Under the pieces are notes generated by a model, which was not told where the DNA came from, did not search any database, and saw nothing but the letters and a program-made list of their open reading frames with translations. Positions 15,483-33,248 of a stretch of DNA of 64,000 nucleotides are shown here, piece after piece. The position numbers were made by a program, and so were the translations under genes. Source of the stretch: Eriocheir sinensis (lineage: Eukaryota; Arthropoda; Malacostraca; Decapoda; Varunidae). Where the stretch lies: positions 301,501 through 365,500 of the forward strand of contig NW_026111675.1 in the NCBI RefSeq assembly GCF_024679095.1, given 5' to 3'. How positions within the stretch are numbered: the first letter of the stretch is position 1; each line of letters begins with the position of its first letter.

Positions 15483-16485
15483 TATTAAAATACACATAAA
15501 ATAACCTAAATTTGTATCAAACTATATACAAAAATACACAAAATATTTTAAATTTGTATGAAAATAAATATACAAAATACATATAAAATTAGGTAAATTT
15601 GTGGAAATACATATACAAAATACACATAAAATAATGTAAATTTGAATGAAAATACATAAACAAATACACTTAAAATAACGTAAATTTGTATAAAAAATAT
15701 ATTCAAAACTCAAATAGAATAATGTAAATCGTATCAAAATAAATACATAGAATATTAATAAAATAATGTAAATTTGTATGAAAATAAGATAAAATACCCA
15801 TAAAATAACGTTTTTTTTTTATAAAAATATATATACCAAAATACACACAAAAAAAATATTTGTATTAAAATAAATATATAAAAAACACATACAATAAGGT
15901 AAATTTGTATTGAAATAGATACGCAAAATACATATAAAGGAATGTAAATTTGTTTCAAAATATTTATACGAATACACATAAAATAACGTAGATTTCTATA
16001 AATATATATATACAAAATACACATAAAATGAAGTAAATACGTATAAAAAAATGTATAAAAAATACACATAAAATAATGTAAATTCATAAAATAAATAAAC
16101 AAAATACCAATAAAAGAATGTGTTTGTATAAATATAAATATACAAAATACACATAAAATAACGTAAATTTATATAAAACTATATACATAAATACACAGAA
16201 GTAATTAAATTTGTATGAAAATATATACAAAATACACACAAAATAAGCTAAATTTGAATTGAAATATATATACAAAATACATGAAATAAAGTAAATTTGT
16301 ATCAAAATATTTATACAAATACACATATAATAACGTAAATTTGTATGAAAATATATAAACAAAATACACATTGAATAATGTAAATACGTATAAAAAAATG
16401 TGTACAAAATACACATATAATCATGTAATTCGTATCAAAATAAATAAACAAAATACCAAAAAAATAATATAAATTTGTATGAGTA
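15483..16485 (-). repeat. Block 8, inverted orientation
   Basis: Same type as the blocks at 30.6-31.8, 41.8-43.0 and 44.25-45.3 kb. All four end in GAGTAAACGTGTATGTTGC. It has no counterpart in the 52.4-63.5 kb duplicate. Confidence 0.83.
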
Positions 16486-19400
16486 AACGTGTATGTTGCA
16501 TATTTTTTCAATACAAATTTATCTTATTATATACACATTTTGTATATTAATTTTAATACAAATTTAATTATTCGATGTGTATTTTTGTATTTGTATTTTT
16601 ATAAACATATGCTTTATTTTTTGGGTATTTTGCATCTTTATTTTCATACAAATTTACATTATTTTATTGATATTCTGCTCATTCATTTTGATACGAATTG
16701 ACATTATTCTATGTGTATTTTGTATATATTTTTCATACAAATTTACGTTATTTTATGCGTATTTGTTTATATATTTTGACACAAATTTACAATATTTTAT
16801 GGCTATTTTGTATATACATTTCAAAAGAAATTTACCTAGTTTTATGTGTATTTTGTATATCTATTTTCATACAAACTCAAATTATTTCTATGTATTTTTG
16901 TATATATTTTAATACAAATTTTAGTTATGTTATATGTATTTTGTAAATTTATTTTCATTCATATATATATTATTTTATTAGTGTTTTGTTGATTTATATT
17001 GATACGAATTTACATTATTTTATATGTACTTTGTATATATATTTTTATACGCTTTTACATTATTTAATATTTATTTTGAATATATATTTTTATACAAATT
17101 CATGGTATTTTATGAGTATTTGTATATATATTTTCATATAAATTTACATTATTTTATATGTATTTTATACATATATTTTATTACAAATCTACCTTATTTT
17201 ATGTTTATTTTGTATATGTATTTTGTATATTTATATTTATCCAAATAAACATTCTTTTATTGGTATTTTGTTTATTTATTTTAAATCGAATTTACATTAT
17301 TTTATGTGTATTTTGTATACATTTTTTTATACGTATTTACTTAATTTTATGTGTATTTTGTATATATATTTTTATAGAAATCTACGTTTTCTTATTTGTA
17401 TTCGTATATATATTTTGAAACAAATTTACATTGTTTTATATGTATTTTTGCATATCTCTTTTAATACAAATTTACCTTATTGTATGTTCATTTTGTATAT
17501 TTATTTCAATACAAATTTTAAAATTTTATGTGTATTTTGGTATATATATTTTTATAAGCAAATTTACATTATTTTATTAATATTCGGTGTATTTATTTTG
17601 ATACGAATTTACATTATTCTATTTGTATTTTGGATATACTTTTTTATACATATTTACATTATTTAATGAGTATCTTGCATATATATTTTATACAAATTTA
17701 TCATCTATTATCTATTTTTATACAAATACACATTCTTTACATGATATTTTGTTTATTTATTTTGACACGAATTTACATTATTTGATATGTATTTTGTATA
17801 TATATTTTTATACGTATTTACATAATTTCATATGTATTTTGTATTTATATTTCTATAGAAATCTACTTTATTTTATGTGTATTCGTATATATATTTTGAA
17901 ACAAATTTACATTGTTTTATATGTATTTTTGAATATCTCTTTCAATACAAATTTACCTTACTGTATATGCATTTTGTATATTTATTTCAATACAAATTTA
18001 AATATTTTATGTGTATTTTGGTAAATATATTTTTATAAAAAATGCGATAATTTTTGGGAATTTTGCATCTTTATTTTCATACAAATTTACATTGTTTTAT
18101 TTATATTCTGTGTATTTATTTTGATACGATTTTACATTATTCTATTTGTTTTTTGTATATATATTTTTTATACACATTTTCATTATTTAATGTGTATCTT
18201 GCATATATATTTTATACAAATTTACGTTATTTTAAGTGTATTTGTTTATATATTTTCATTCAAATTTACATTATTTGATGTGTATTTTGTATATGTATTT
18301 CAATACAAATTTACCTAATTTTATGTGTATTTTGTATATTTCTTTTCAAACAAATTTAAATTATTTTTGTGTATTTTTGTATATAGTTTTATACAAATAT
18401 AGGTTATTTTATGTAAGCATTTAGATTATTTAGTGTGTGTTTTGTATATATATTTTTTTGCAGATTTACTTTATTTTATGTGCATTTTTGTACATATATT
18501 TTTATAGAAATTTGCGTTATTTGTATATGTTTTCTCATACAAATTTACATTAGTTTATTGCTATTTTGTTTATTTATTTTGATACGAATTACATGATTAT
18601 ATGTGTATTTTGTACATATTTTTTATACGTATTTACATTACTTAATGTGTATTTTGTTTATATATTTTTAAACAAATCTACGTTTTTATATGTATTTGTA
18701 TAAATATTTTGATACAGATTTACAATATTTTATGTATTTTGTATGTACATTTCACATCAAATTTAGCTTAGTTTAGCTGTATTTTGTATATATATTTTCA
18801 TACAAATTTAATTACTTCTGTGTATTTTTGTATATAGTTTTATACAAATTTACGATATTTTATGAGTATTTTGTATATTTATATTTATAGAAATACACAT
18901 TCTTTTACTGGTATTTTGTTTATTTATTTTGATACGATTTTTATGTATTTTTTGTATTCATTTTTTTATACGTATTTACTTCATTTTATGTGTATATATT
19001 TTTATAGAAATCTACGTTATTTTGTGTGTATTCGTATATATATTTTGAAACAAATTTACATTGTTTTATATGTATTTTGCATATCTATTTCAATACAAAT
19101 TTACCTTATAGTATGTGCATTTTTTATATTTATTTTAATACAAATTTTAATATTTTATGTGTATTTTGGTATTTATACTTTTATAGAAAATGCGTTATTT
19201 TATGGCTATTTTGCATCTTTATTTTCATACAAATTTACATTATTTTATTAATATTCTGTGTATTTATTGTTGATACGATTTTACATTATTCTATTTGTGT
19301 TTTGTATATATTTTTTTATACATATTTACATTATTTAATGTGTATTTTGTATATATATTTGATACAAATCTACGTTTTTTTAAGTGTACATGTTTATATA

Positions 19401-20404
19401 TTTTCATTCAAATTTCCATTATTTTATGTGTATTTTGTATATGTATTTCAATACAAATTTACCTAATTTTATGTGTATTTTGTATATTTATTTTCATACA
19501 GATTTAAATTATTTTTGTGTATTTTTGTATATAGTTTTATACAAACTTAGGTTATTTTATGAGTATTTTGTATATCTATTTTCATACAAATACACGTTCT
19601 TTTATTGATATTTTGTTTATTTATTTTGACGAGAATTAAAATTATTTAATGTGTATTTTGTATATATATATTTTTATACGTATTCACATCATTTCCTGTG
19701 TATTTTGTATATATATTTCTATAGAAATCTACGTTATTTTATGTGTATTCGTATATATATTTTGAAACAAATTTACACTTTTATGTGCATTTTGTATATT
19801 TTTTCAATACAAATTTACCTTATTGTACGTGCATTTTGTATATTAATTTTAATACACATTTAATTATTCTATGTGTATTTTTGTATATGTATTTAAAAAA
19901 AAAATATGCTTTATTTTATGGATATTTTGCATCTTTATTTTCATACAAAATTACATTATTTTATTGATAATCTGTGTATTTATTTTGATACGTTTTTACA
20001 TTATTCTATGTATATTTTGTATATCTATTTTATACAAATGTACGTTATTTTATGTGAATTTGTTTTCATTTCATACAAATTTACATTATTTTATGTATAT
20101 TTTGTACATGTATTTAAATACAAATTTAATTAATTATATGTGTATTTTGTATATCTATTTTCATACAAATTGAAATTTATTTTTTTGTTTTTTTGTATAT
20201 ATTTTTATTCAAATTTTCGTAATTATATGTGTATTTTGTATATTTATTTTCCTACAAATATACGTTCTTTTCTCGGAATTTTGTTTATTTATTTTGATAG
20301 GAATTTTATTTTTTTAGGTGTATTTGATATATATATATTTTTATACTTATTTACATAATTTTATATGTGTTTTGAATATATATTATCATAGAAATTTACT
20401 CTAT
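16486..20404 (+). repeat. Block 9, T-rich strand forward
   Basis: The first 1.05 kb matches 31.84-32.9 and 43.02-44.08 kb; from about 17.6 kb it matches 57.7-60.5 kb. A monomer is cut short at about 17,560 (TTTATAAGCAAATTTAC). Confidence 0.83.
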
Positions 20405-20842
20405 ATGTTTATACAAAAAAACACAAAAATAATTTAAATTTGTATGAAAATAAATATACAAAATACACATAAAATTAGGTAAGTTTGTATTTAAATACAT
20501 ATACAAAATACACTTAAAATAATGAAAATTTGAATGAAATTATATAAACAAATACACTTTAAATAACGTTAATTTGTATAAAATATATATAAAAAATACA
20601 CATTAAATAATGAAAATATGTATAAAAAAATATATACCAAACACAAATAGTATAATATAAAATCGTATCAAAATATATACACAGAATATTAATAAAATAA
20701 TGTACATTTGTATGAAAACTAAGATGCAAAATACCTATAAAATAACGCATTTTTTATAAAGATATATATACCAAAATACATATAAAATATTTGAATTTGT
20801 ATTAAAATAAATATACAAACTGCAAATACAATAAGGTAAATT
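20405..20842 (-). repeat. Block 10, inverted orientation
   Basis: Short inverted block between two joints, ACTCTATATG on the left and AGGTAAATTTAAATTTAAAA on the right. The whole block recurs at 60,504-60,939. Confidence 0.85.
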
Positions 20843-21350
20843 TAAATTTAAAATATTTTTGTGTATTTTTGTATATAGTTTGATACAAATTTAGGTTATT
20901 TTATATGTATTTTGTATATCTATTTTCATACAAATACACATTCTTTCATTGACATTTTGTTTATTTATTTTGACGCGAATTTACATTATTTAATGTGTAT
21001 TTTGTATATATATTTTTATACGTATTTACATCATTTCATGTGTATTTTGTATAGTTTTAAACAAATTTATATTATTTAATGTGTATTTTGTATATATATA
21101 TTTATACAAATACACATTCTTTTATTGGTATTTTGTTTATTTATTTTGATACTAATTTACATTATTTTATGTTCATTTTTGTATACATTTTTTATACGTA
21201 TTTACTTAGTTTTATGTTTATTTTGTATATATATTTTTATAGAAATCTACCTTATTTCATGTGTATTCGTATATATATTTTGAAACAAATTTACATTGTT
21301 TATATGTATTTTGCATATCTATTTTTGTGTATTCTGTATTAATTTTGGTT
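20843..21350 (+). repeat. Block 11, T-rich strand forward
   Basis: Recurs at 60,940-61,436. It ends in the fold-back joint GGTTATACATAGAATAATGG. Confidence 0.83.
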
Positions 21351-23999
<2,649 letters not shown>

Positions 24000-25438
24000 A
24001 CACGTTTACTCATACAAATTTATATTATTTTATTGGTATTTTATTTATTTATTTTGATTCGATTATATATGTATTTTGTACATTTTTTATACGTATTTAC
24101 ATTATTTAATGTGTATTTTGTTTATATATTTTCATACAAATTTACGTTATTATATGTGTATTTGTATAAATATTTTGATAAAAATTTACTTTATTTCAAT
24201 TTATTTCAATTTCAATTCAAATTTAGCTTATTTCGTATATATTTTGTATATATTTTCATACAAATTTAATTACTTCTGCGTATTTTTGTATATAGTTTTA
24301 TATAAATTTACGTTATTTTATGTGTATTTTGTATATTTATATTCATACAAATACACATTCTTTTATTGGTATTTTGTTTATTTATTTTGATACGAATTTG
24401 CATTATTTTATGTGCATTTTGTATACATTTTTTTATACGTATTTACTTCATTTTATGTGTATTTTGTATATATATTTTTATAGAAATCTACGTTGTTTTA
24501 TGTGTAATCGTATATATATTTTGAAACAAATTTACATTGTTTTATATGTATTTTGCATATCTATTTCAATACAAATTTACCTTATTGTATGTGTTTTTTG
24601 TATATTTTTTTTAATACAAATTTAATTTTTTGATGTGTATTTTGGTATATATATTTTTATAAATAAAAAAATTGCGTTATTTTATGGGTATTTTGCCTTT
24701 TTATTTTCATACAAATTTACTTTATTTTATTAATATTCTGTGTATTTATTTTGATACGATTTTACATTATTCTATTTGTGTTTTGTACATATTTTTTTAT
24801 ACAAATTTACGTTATTTTAAGTGTATTTGTTTATGTATTTTCATTCAAATTTACATTATTTTATGTGTATTTTGTGTATGTATTTCAATACAAATTTACC
24901 TAATTTTATGTGTATTTTGTACATTTATTTTCATACAAATTTAAAATAGTTTTGTGTATTTTTGTATATAGTTTGATACAAATTTAGGTTATTTTATGTA
25001 TTTTTTGTATATTTTCATACAAATACACATTCTTTTATTGATATTTTGTTTATTTATTTTGACGCGAATTTACATTATTTAATGTGTATTTTGTATATAT
25101 ATTTTTATACGTATTTACATCATTTCATGTGTATTTTGTATACTTTTTAACAAATTTATATTTTTTAATGTGTATTTTGTATACATATATTTACACAAAT
25201 ACACATTCTTTTATTGGTATATTGTTTATTTATTTTGATACTAATTTACATTATTTTATGTGTATTTTGTATACATTTTTTATACGTATTTACTTAATTT
25301 TATGTGTATTTTGCATATATATTTTTATAGAAATCTTCCTTATTTCATATGTATTCGTATATATATTTTGAAACAAATTTACATTGTTTATATGTATTTT
25401 GCATATCTATTTTTGTGTATTCTGTATTTATTTTTGTT
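24000..25438 (+). repeat. Block 13, T-rich strand forward
   Basis: Starts at TACACGTTTACTCATAC, the reverse complement of the GAGTAAACGTGTA joint. It ends at TTGTTATACATAGAATAATG. Confidence 0.83.
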
Positions 25439-26388
25439 ATACATAGAATAATGTAAAATCGTATCAAAATAGGTACACAGAATATCAATAAAATAATTTA
25501 AATTTGTATGAAAATAAAGATGCAAAATACCCATAAGATAAAGCATTTTTTTTTTTAAATACATATTCAAAAATACACATAGAATAATTAAATTTGTATT
25601 AAAATTAATATACAAAATGCACACATACAATAAGGTAAATTTGTATTGAAAAAAACGCAAAATACAAATAAAACAGTGTAAATTTGTTTCAAAATATATA
25701 TACGAATACACATAAATAACGTAGATTTCTATAGAAATATATATACAAAATACACATGAAATTAGGTAAATACGTATTAAAATATATATATAAAATACAT
25801 ATTAAGTAATGTAAATTCGTGACAAAATAAATAAACAAAATATTATGAAAAGAATGTGTATTTGTATGAAAATAAATGATAGATAATAAATTTGTATGTA
25901 ATATATATGCAGGATACACATTAAATAATGTAAATATGTATAAAAAAAATATATACAAAAAACAAATAGATTAATGTATAATCGTATAAAAATAAATACA
26001 CAGAATATTAATAAAATAATGTAAATTTGTATGAAAATAAAGATGCAAAATTCCCATCAAATAGCGTTATTTCTTATAAAAATATATATGCCAAAATACA
26101 CATAAAATATTAAAATTTGTAATGAAATAAATATACAAAATGCACATACAATAAGGTAAACTTCTGTTGAAAGAGATATGCAAAAATACATATAAAAAAT
26201 TGTAAATTTGTTTCAAAATATATATACGAATACACATAAAATAACGTAGATTTCTATAAAATATATATACAAAATACACATAAAATGAAGTAAATACGTA
26301 TAAAAAAATGTAAAAAAAATACACATAAAATAATATAAATTCGAAACAAAATAAATAAACAAAATACCAATAAAAGAATGTGTATTTG
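25439..26388 (-). repeat. Block 14, inverted orientation
   Basis: Inner part of the left arm of the large inverted repeat. It ends at ATGTGTATTTGTTCTGTG. Confidence 0.82.
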
Positions 26389-28612
26389 TTCTGTGTATTT
26401 TTGTATATAGTTTTATACAAATTTACGATATTTTATGTGTATTTTTTATATTTATATTTATACAAATACACTTTCTTTTACTGGTATTTTGTTTATTTAT
26501 TTTGATACGATTTTTATGTGTATTTTGTATTCATTTTTTTATACGTATCTACTTCATTTTATGTGTATTTTGTATATATTTTTATAGAAATCAACGTTAT
26601 TTTATGTGTATTCGTATATATATTTTGAAACAAATTTACATTGTTTTATATGTATTTTGCATATCTATTTCAATACAAATTTACCTTACAGTATGTGCAT
26701 TTTTTATATTTATTTTAATACAAATTTTAATATTTTATGTGTATTTTGGTATATATATTTTTATAAAAAATGCGTTATTTATGGCTATTTTGCATCTTTA
26801 TTTTCATACAAATTTACATTATTTAATTAATATTCTGTGTATTTATTTTGATACGATTTTACATTATTCTATTTGTGTTTTGTATATATATTTTTTATAC
26901 ATATTTACATTATTTAATTAGTATTTTGTATATATATTTGATAAAAATTTACGTTATTTTAAGTGTATATGTTTATATATTTTCATTCAAATTTCCATTA
27001 TTTTATGTGTATTTTGTATATGTATTTCAATACAAATTTACCTAATTTTATGTGTAATTTGTATATTTATTTTCATACAAATTTAAATTATTTTTGTGTA
27101 TTTTTGTATATAGTTTTATACAAACTTAGGTTATTTTATGAGTATTTTGTATATCTATTTTCATACAAATACACATCCTTTTATTGATATTTTGTTTATT
27201 TATTTTGACGAGAATTTAAATTATTTAATGTGTATTTTGTATATATATATTTTTATACGTATTTACATCATTTCATGTGTATTTTGTATATATATTTCTA
27301 TAGAAATCTACGTTATTTTATGTGTATTCGTATATAGATTTTTAAACAAATCTACGCTTTAATGTGCATTTTGTATATTTTTTCAATACAAATTTACCTT
27401 ATTGTACGTGCATTTTGTATATTAATTTTAATATAAATTTAATTATTCTATGTGTATTTTTGTATATGTATTTTTAAAAAAATATGCTTTATTTTATGGG
27501 TATTTTGCATCTTTATTTTCATACAAAATTACATTATTTTATTGATATTCTGTGTATTTATTTTGATACGATTGTACATTATTCTCTGTGTATTTTGTAT
27601 ATATTTTTCATTTAATTTAGCTTATTTTATGTGTATTTTGTTTATCTATTTATTTTAATACAAAATCAAATATTTTATGTTTTTTCGTATATATATTTTT
27701 ATAAAAAATGCGTTATTTTATGGGTATTTTGCATCTTAATTTTCATATAAATTTACATTTTTTTATTAATATTTTCTGTATTTATTTTGATACGATTTTA
27801 CATTATTTTATTTGTGTTTTGTATATATTTTTTTATACATATTTACATTATTTAATGTGTTTTTTGTATATATATTTGATACAAATTTACGTCATTTTAA
27901 GTCTATATGTTTATATATTATCATTCAAATTTACATTATTTTATGTGTATTTTGTATATGTATTTCAATACAAATTTACCTAATAATATATGTTTTTTGT
28001 ATATTTATTTTCATACAAGTTTAAATTATTTTTGTGTATTTTTGTTTATAGTTTTATACAAATTTAGATTATTTTATGTGTATTTTGTATATCTATTTTC
28101 ATACAAATACGCACTCTTTTCATGATATTTTGTTTATTTATTTTGACACGAATTAACATTATTTAATGTGTACTTTGTATATATATTTTTATACGTATTT
28201 ACATTATTTCAAGTGTATTTTGTATATATATTTCTATAGAAATCTGCGTTATTTTATGTGTATTCGTATATATATTTTGAAACAAATTTACATTGTTTTA
28301 TGTGTATTTTGCATATTTTTTCAATAAAAATTTACCTTATTGTATGTGCATTTTGTATATTAATTTTAATACAAATTTGATTAATCTATGTGTATTTTTG
28401 TATATGTATTTTTATAAAAAATATGCTTTATTTTATGGGTATTTTGCATCTTTATTTTCATACAAATTTACATTATTTTATTGATATTCTATGTATTTAT
28501 TTTGATATGATTTTACATTATTCTATGTGTATTTTGTATATATATTTTATATAAAATGTATTTGTTTTCATTTCATACAAATCTACATTATTTTATGTGT
28601 TTTTTGTACATG
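26389..28612 (+). repeat. Block 15, T-rich strand forward
   Basis: Forms most of the spacer of the large inverted repeat. It resembles 3.15-4.3 kb and then 12.2-13.2 kb. It ends at GTACATGTATACACATAAAT. Confidence 0.82.
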
Positions 28613-29655
28613 TATACACATAAATATTTAAATTTGTATTGAAATAAATATACAAAATGCACATACAATAAGGAAAACTACTATTGAAAGAGATATGGAA
28701 AAATACATATAAAACAATGTAAATTTGTTTCAAAATATATATACGAATACACATAAAATAACGTAGATTTCTATAAAAATATATATACAAAATACACATA
28801 AAATTAAGTAAATACGTATAAAAAAATGTAAACAAATACACATAAAATAATGTAAATTCGAAACAAAATAGATAAACAAAATACCAATAAAAGAATGTGT
28901 ATTTGTATAAATATAAATGTACAAAATACACATACAAAATAAACATAAAATAAGGTAAATTTGTAATGAAATATATGTACAAAATACACATAAAATAATG
29001 TAAATTTATATGAAAATATATGTACAAATACACATAAAATACCATGAATTTGTATAAAATTATATATTGAAAATAAATATTAAATAATGTAAATGCGTAT
29101 AAAAATATATATACAAAGTACATATAAAATAATGTAAATTCGTATCAATATAAATCAACAAAATACCAATAAAATAATATATATTTGAATGAAAATAGAT
29201 TTACAAAATACACATAACATAACTAAAATTTGTATTGAAATATATACAAAAATACATAAAAATAATTTGAGTTTGTATGAAAATAGATATTCAAAATACA
29301 TAGAAAACTAGGTAAATTTTTTTTTAAATATATATAAAAAATATCCATAAAATATTGTAAATTTGTGTCAAAATATATAAACAAATACACATAAAATAAC
29401 TTAAAATAACGTAAATATGTATCAAATATATATACAAAAAACACATTAAATAATGTAAATATGTATAAAAAAATATATACAAAACATAAATAAAATAATG
29501 TAAAATCGTATCAAAATAAATACAGAAAATATTAATAAAATAATGTAAATTTGTATGATAACTAAGATGCAAAATACCCATAAAATAACGCATGTTTTTA
29601 TAAAAATATATATACGAAAAAACACAAAATATTTGATTTTGTATTAAAATAAATA
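28613..29655 (-). repeat. Block 16, inverted orientation
   Basis: Resembles 62.1-62.9 kb. Near 29,395 ATAACTTAAAATAACG marks an internal deletion joint between two inverted monomers. Confidence 0.82.
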
Positions 29656-30604
29656 GATATATATTCTTTTATTGGTATTTTGTTTATTTATTTTGTTTCT
29701 AATTTACATTATTTTATGTGTATTTTGTTTACATTTTTTTATACGTATTTACTTAATTTTATGTGTATTTTGTATATATATTTTTATAGAAATCTACGTT
29801 ATTTTTTGTGTATTCGTATATATATTTTGAAACAAATTTACATTGTTTTATATGTATTTTTGCAAATCTCTTTCAATAGAAGTTCACCTTATTGTATGTG
29901 CCTTTTGTATATTTGTTTCAATACAAATTTAAATATTTTACGTGTATTTTGGTATATATATTTTTATAAGAAATGCGCTATTTGATGGGAATTTTGAATC
30001 TTTATTTTCGTACAAATTTACATTATTTTATTAATATTCGGTGTATTTATTTTGATACGATTTTACATTATTCTATTTGTTTTTTGTATATATTTTTTTT
30101 ATACATATTTACATTATTTAGTGTGTATCTTGCATATATATTACATATAAATTTATTATCTATTATTTATTTGCATAAAAATACACATTCTTTTCATGAT
30201 ATTTTGTTTATTTATTTTGTCACGAATTTACATTACTTAATATGTATTTTATATATATATTTTTATACGTATTTACATAATTTCATGTGTATTTTGTATA
30301 TATATTTCTATAGAAATCTACGTTATTTTATGTGTATTCGTATATATATTTTGTAACAAATTTACACAGTTTTATTTGTATTTTGCGTTTTTTTTTCAAT
30401 ACAAATTTACCTTATTGTATGTGTGCATTTTGTATATTAATTTTAATACAAATTTAATTATTCTATGTGTATTTTTTTATATGTATTTTTTTTTTTAATA
30501 TGCTCTATCTTATGGGTATTTTGCATCTTTATTTTCATACAAATTAAAATTATTTTATTGATATTCTGTGTACTTATTTTGATACGATTTTATATTATTC
30601 TATG
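29656..30604 (+). repeat. Block 17, T-rich strand forward
   Basis: Inner part of the right arm of the large inverted repeat. It ends at ATTCTATGTATAACAAAAAT, the reverse complement of the 25,438 joint. Confidence 0.82.
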
Positions 30605-32390
30605 TATAACAAAAATAAATACAGAATACACAAAAATAGATATGCAAAATACATATAAACAATGTAAATTTGTTTCAAAATATATATACGAATACACATG
30701 AAATAAGGTAGATTTCTATAAAAATATATATACAAAATACTCATAAAATAATGTAAATTAGTATCAAAATAAATAAACAAAATACCAATAAAAGAATGTG
30801 AATTTGTATAAATATATATATACAAAATACACATTAAATAATATAAATTTGTTTAAAACTATACAAAATACACATGAAATGATGTAAATACGTATAAAAA
30901 TATATATACAAAATACACATTAAATAATCTAAATTCGCGTCAAAATAAATAAACAAAATATCAATAAAAGAATGTGTATTTGTATAAAAATAGATATACA
31001 AAATACACATAAAATAACCTAAATTTGTATCAAACTATATACAAAAATGCACAAAAATATTTTAAATTTGTATGAAAATAAATATACAAAATACACATAA
31101 AATTAGGTAAATTTGTATTGAAATACATACACAAAATACACATAATATAATGTAAATTTGAATGAAAATACATAAACAAATACACTTAAAATAACGTAAA
31201 TTTGTATAAAAAAATAAGTACAAAACACAAATAGAATAATGTAAAGTCGTATCAAAATAAATACACAGAATATTAATAAAATAATGTAAATTTGTATGAA
31301 AATAAAGAAGCAAAATACCCATAAAATAACGCATTTTTTTATTTATAAAAATATATATACCAAAATACACATAAAATGAAGTAAATACGTATAAAAAAAT
31401 GTATACAAAATACACATAAAATAATGTAAATTCGTATCAAAATAAATAAACAAAATACCAATATAAGAATGTGTATTTGTATGAATATAAATATACAAAA
31501 TACACATAAAATAACGTAAATTTATATAAAACTATATACAAAAATACACAGAAGTAATTAAATTTGTTTGAAAATATATACAAAATACACACGAAATAAG
31601 CTAAATTTGAATTGAAATATATATACAAAATACATGAAATAAAGTAAATTTGTATCAAAATATTTATACAAATACACATATAATAACGTAAATTTGTATG
31701 AAAATATAAAACAAACTACACATTAAATAATGTAAATACGTATAAAATATGTACAAAATACACATATAATCATGTAATTCGTATCAAAATAAATAAACAA
31801 AATACCAGTAAAATAATATAAATTTGTATGAGTAAACGTGTATGTTGCATATTTTTTCAATACAAATTTACCTTATTATATACGCATTTTGTATATTAAT
31901 TTTAATACAAATTTAATTATTCGATGTGTATTTTTGTATCTGTATTTTTATAAACATATGCTTTATTTTTTGGGTATTTGCATCTTTATTTTCATACAAA
32001 TTTACATTATTTTATTGATATTCTGCTCATTCATTTTGATACGAATTGACATTATTCTATGTGTATTTTGTATATATTTTTCATACAAATTTACGTTATT
32101 TTATGTGTATTTGTTTATATATTTTGACACAAATTTACAATATTTTATGGGTATTTTGTATATACCTTTCAAAAGAAATTTACCTAGTTTTTTGTGTATT
32201 TTGTATATCTATTTTCATACAAACTCAAATTATTTCTATGTATTTTTGTATATATTTTAATAAAAATTTTAGTTATGTGATGTGTATTTTGTAAATTTAT
32301 TTTCATTCAAATATATATTATTTTATTGGTGTTATGTTGATTTATATTGATACGAGTTTACATTATTTTATATGTACTTTGTATATATAT
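29660..32390 (-). repeat. Right arm of large inverted repeat
   Basis: Reverse-complement partner of 23,470-26,380. The outer limit is the monomer with TATATGTACTTTG near 32,368-32,390, which pairs with CAAAGTACATATA near 23,475. The arm is about 0.2 kb shorter, mostly between the GAGTAAACGTG and ATGTATAAC landmarks. The spacer between arms (26.39-29.65 kb) is itself satellite with one orientation switch near 28,612. Confidence 0.75.
30605..31834 (-). repeat. Block 18, inverted orientation
   Basis: Ends in GAGTAAACGTGTATGTTGC at 31,830. It is paired with block 13 in the inverted repeat and with 41.8-43.0 kb as a direct copy. Confidence 0.83.
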
Positions 32391-32906
32391 TTTTATACGC
32401 TTTTCCATTATTTAATATTTATTTTGAATATATATTTTTATACATTTTTATGGTATTTTATGTGTATTTGTATATATATTTTCATATAAATTTACATTAT
32501 TTTATGTGTATTTTGTACAAATATTTTATTAAAAATCTACCTTATTTTATGTTTATTTTGTATGTGTATTTTGTATATTTATATTTATCCAAATACACAT
32601 TCTTTTATTGGTATTTTGTTTATTTATTTTAATTCGAATTTACATTATTTTATGTGTATTTTGAATACATTTTTTTATACGTATTTACTTAATTTTATGT
32701 GTATTTTGTGTATATATATTTACAGAAATCTACGTTTTTTTATTTGTATTCGTATATATATTTTGAAACAAATTTACATTGTTTTATATGTATTTTTGCA
32801 TATCTCTTTCAATACAAATTTACCTTATGTATGTACATTTTGTATATTTATTTCAATGCAAATTTAAAAATTTTATGTGTATTTTGGTATATATATTTTT
32901 ATAAGA
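31835..32906 (+). repeat. Block 19, T-rich strand forward
   Basis: Direct copy of 43.02-44.08 kb and of the first part of block 9. It ends at TTTTATAAGATTACGAAAAT. Confidence 0.83.
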
Positions 32907-33116
32907 TTACGAAAATTTGAATAAAAATATATACAAAAAAACAAAAAAAATAAATTTCAATTTGTATGAAAATAGATATACAAAATATAACTATAATTAG
33001 TTAAATTTCTATTTAAATACATGTACAAAATACACATAAAATAATGTAAATTTGTATGAAATGAAAACAATTTCACATAAAATAACGTACATTTGTATAA
33101 AATAGATATACAAAAT
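32907..33116 (-). repeat. Block 20, short inverted block
   Basis: About 210 bp. Its reverse complement is the forward block at 63,463-63,672, with both of its joints preserved. Confidence 0.8.
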
Positions 33117-33248
33117 AATTTCATGTGTATTTTGTATATTTATTTTCATACAAATTTAAATTATTTTTGTGTGTTTTTGTATATAGTTTTATACAAACTT
33201 AGGTTATTTTATGAGTATTTTGTATATCTATTTTCATACAAATACACA
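33117..33248 (+). repeat. Block 21, short forward block
   Basis: About 130 bp, three monomers. It ends in AAATACACAACTAAAATTTG, a joint seen nowhere else in the window. Confidence 0.78.

Larger units (their letters stand above)
30605..33110. repeat. Direct duplicate of 41.8-44.25 kb
   Basis: An inverted block ends in the GAGTAAACGTGTATG joint (31,830; partner 43,012). A T-rich block of about 1.07 kb follows, then the joint with ATTACGAAAA (about 32,908; partner about 44,085) and a short inverted stretch with AAATTTCAATTTG. The offset is about 11.18 kb. Confidence 0.72.
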
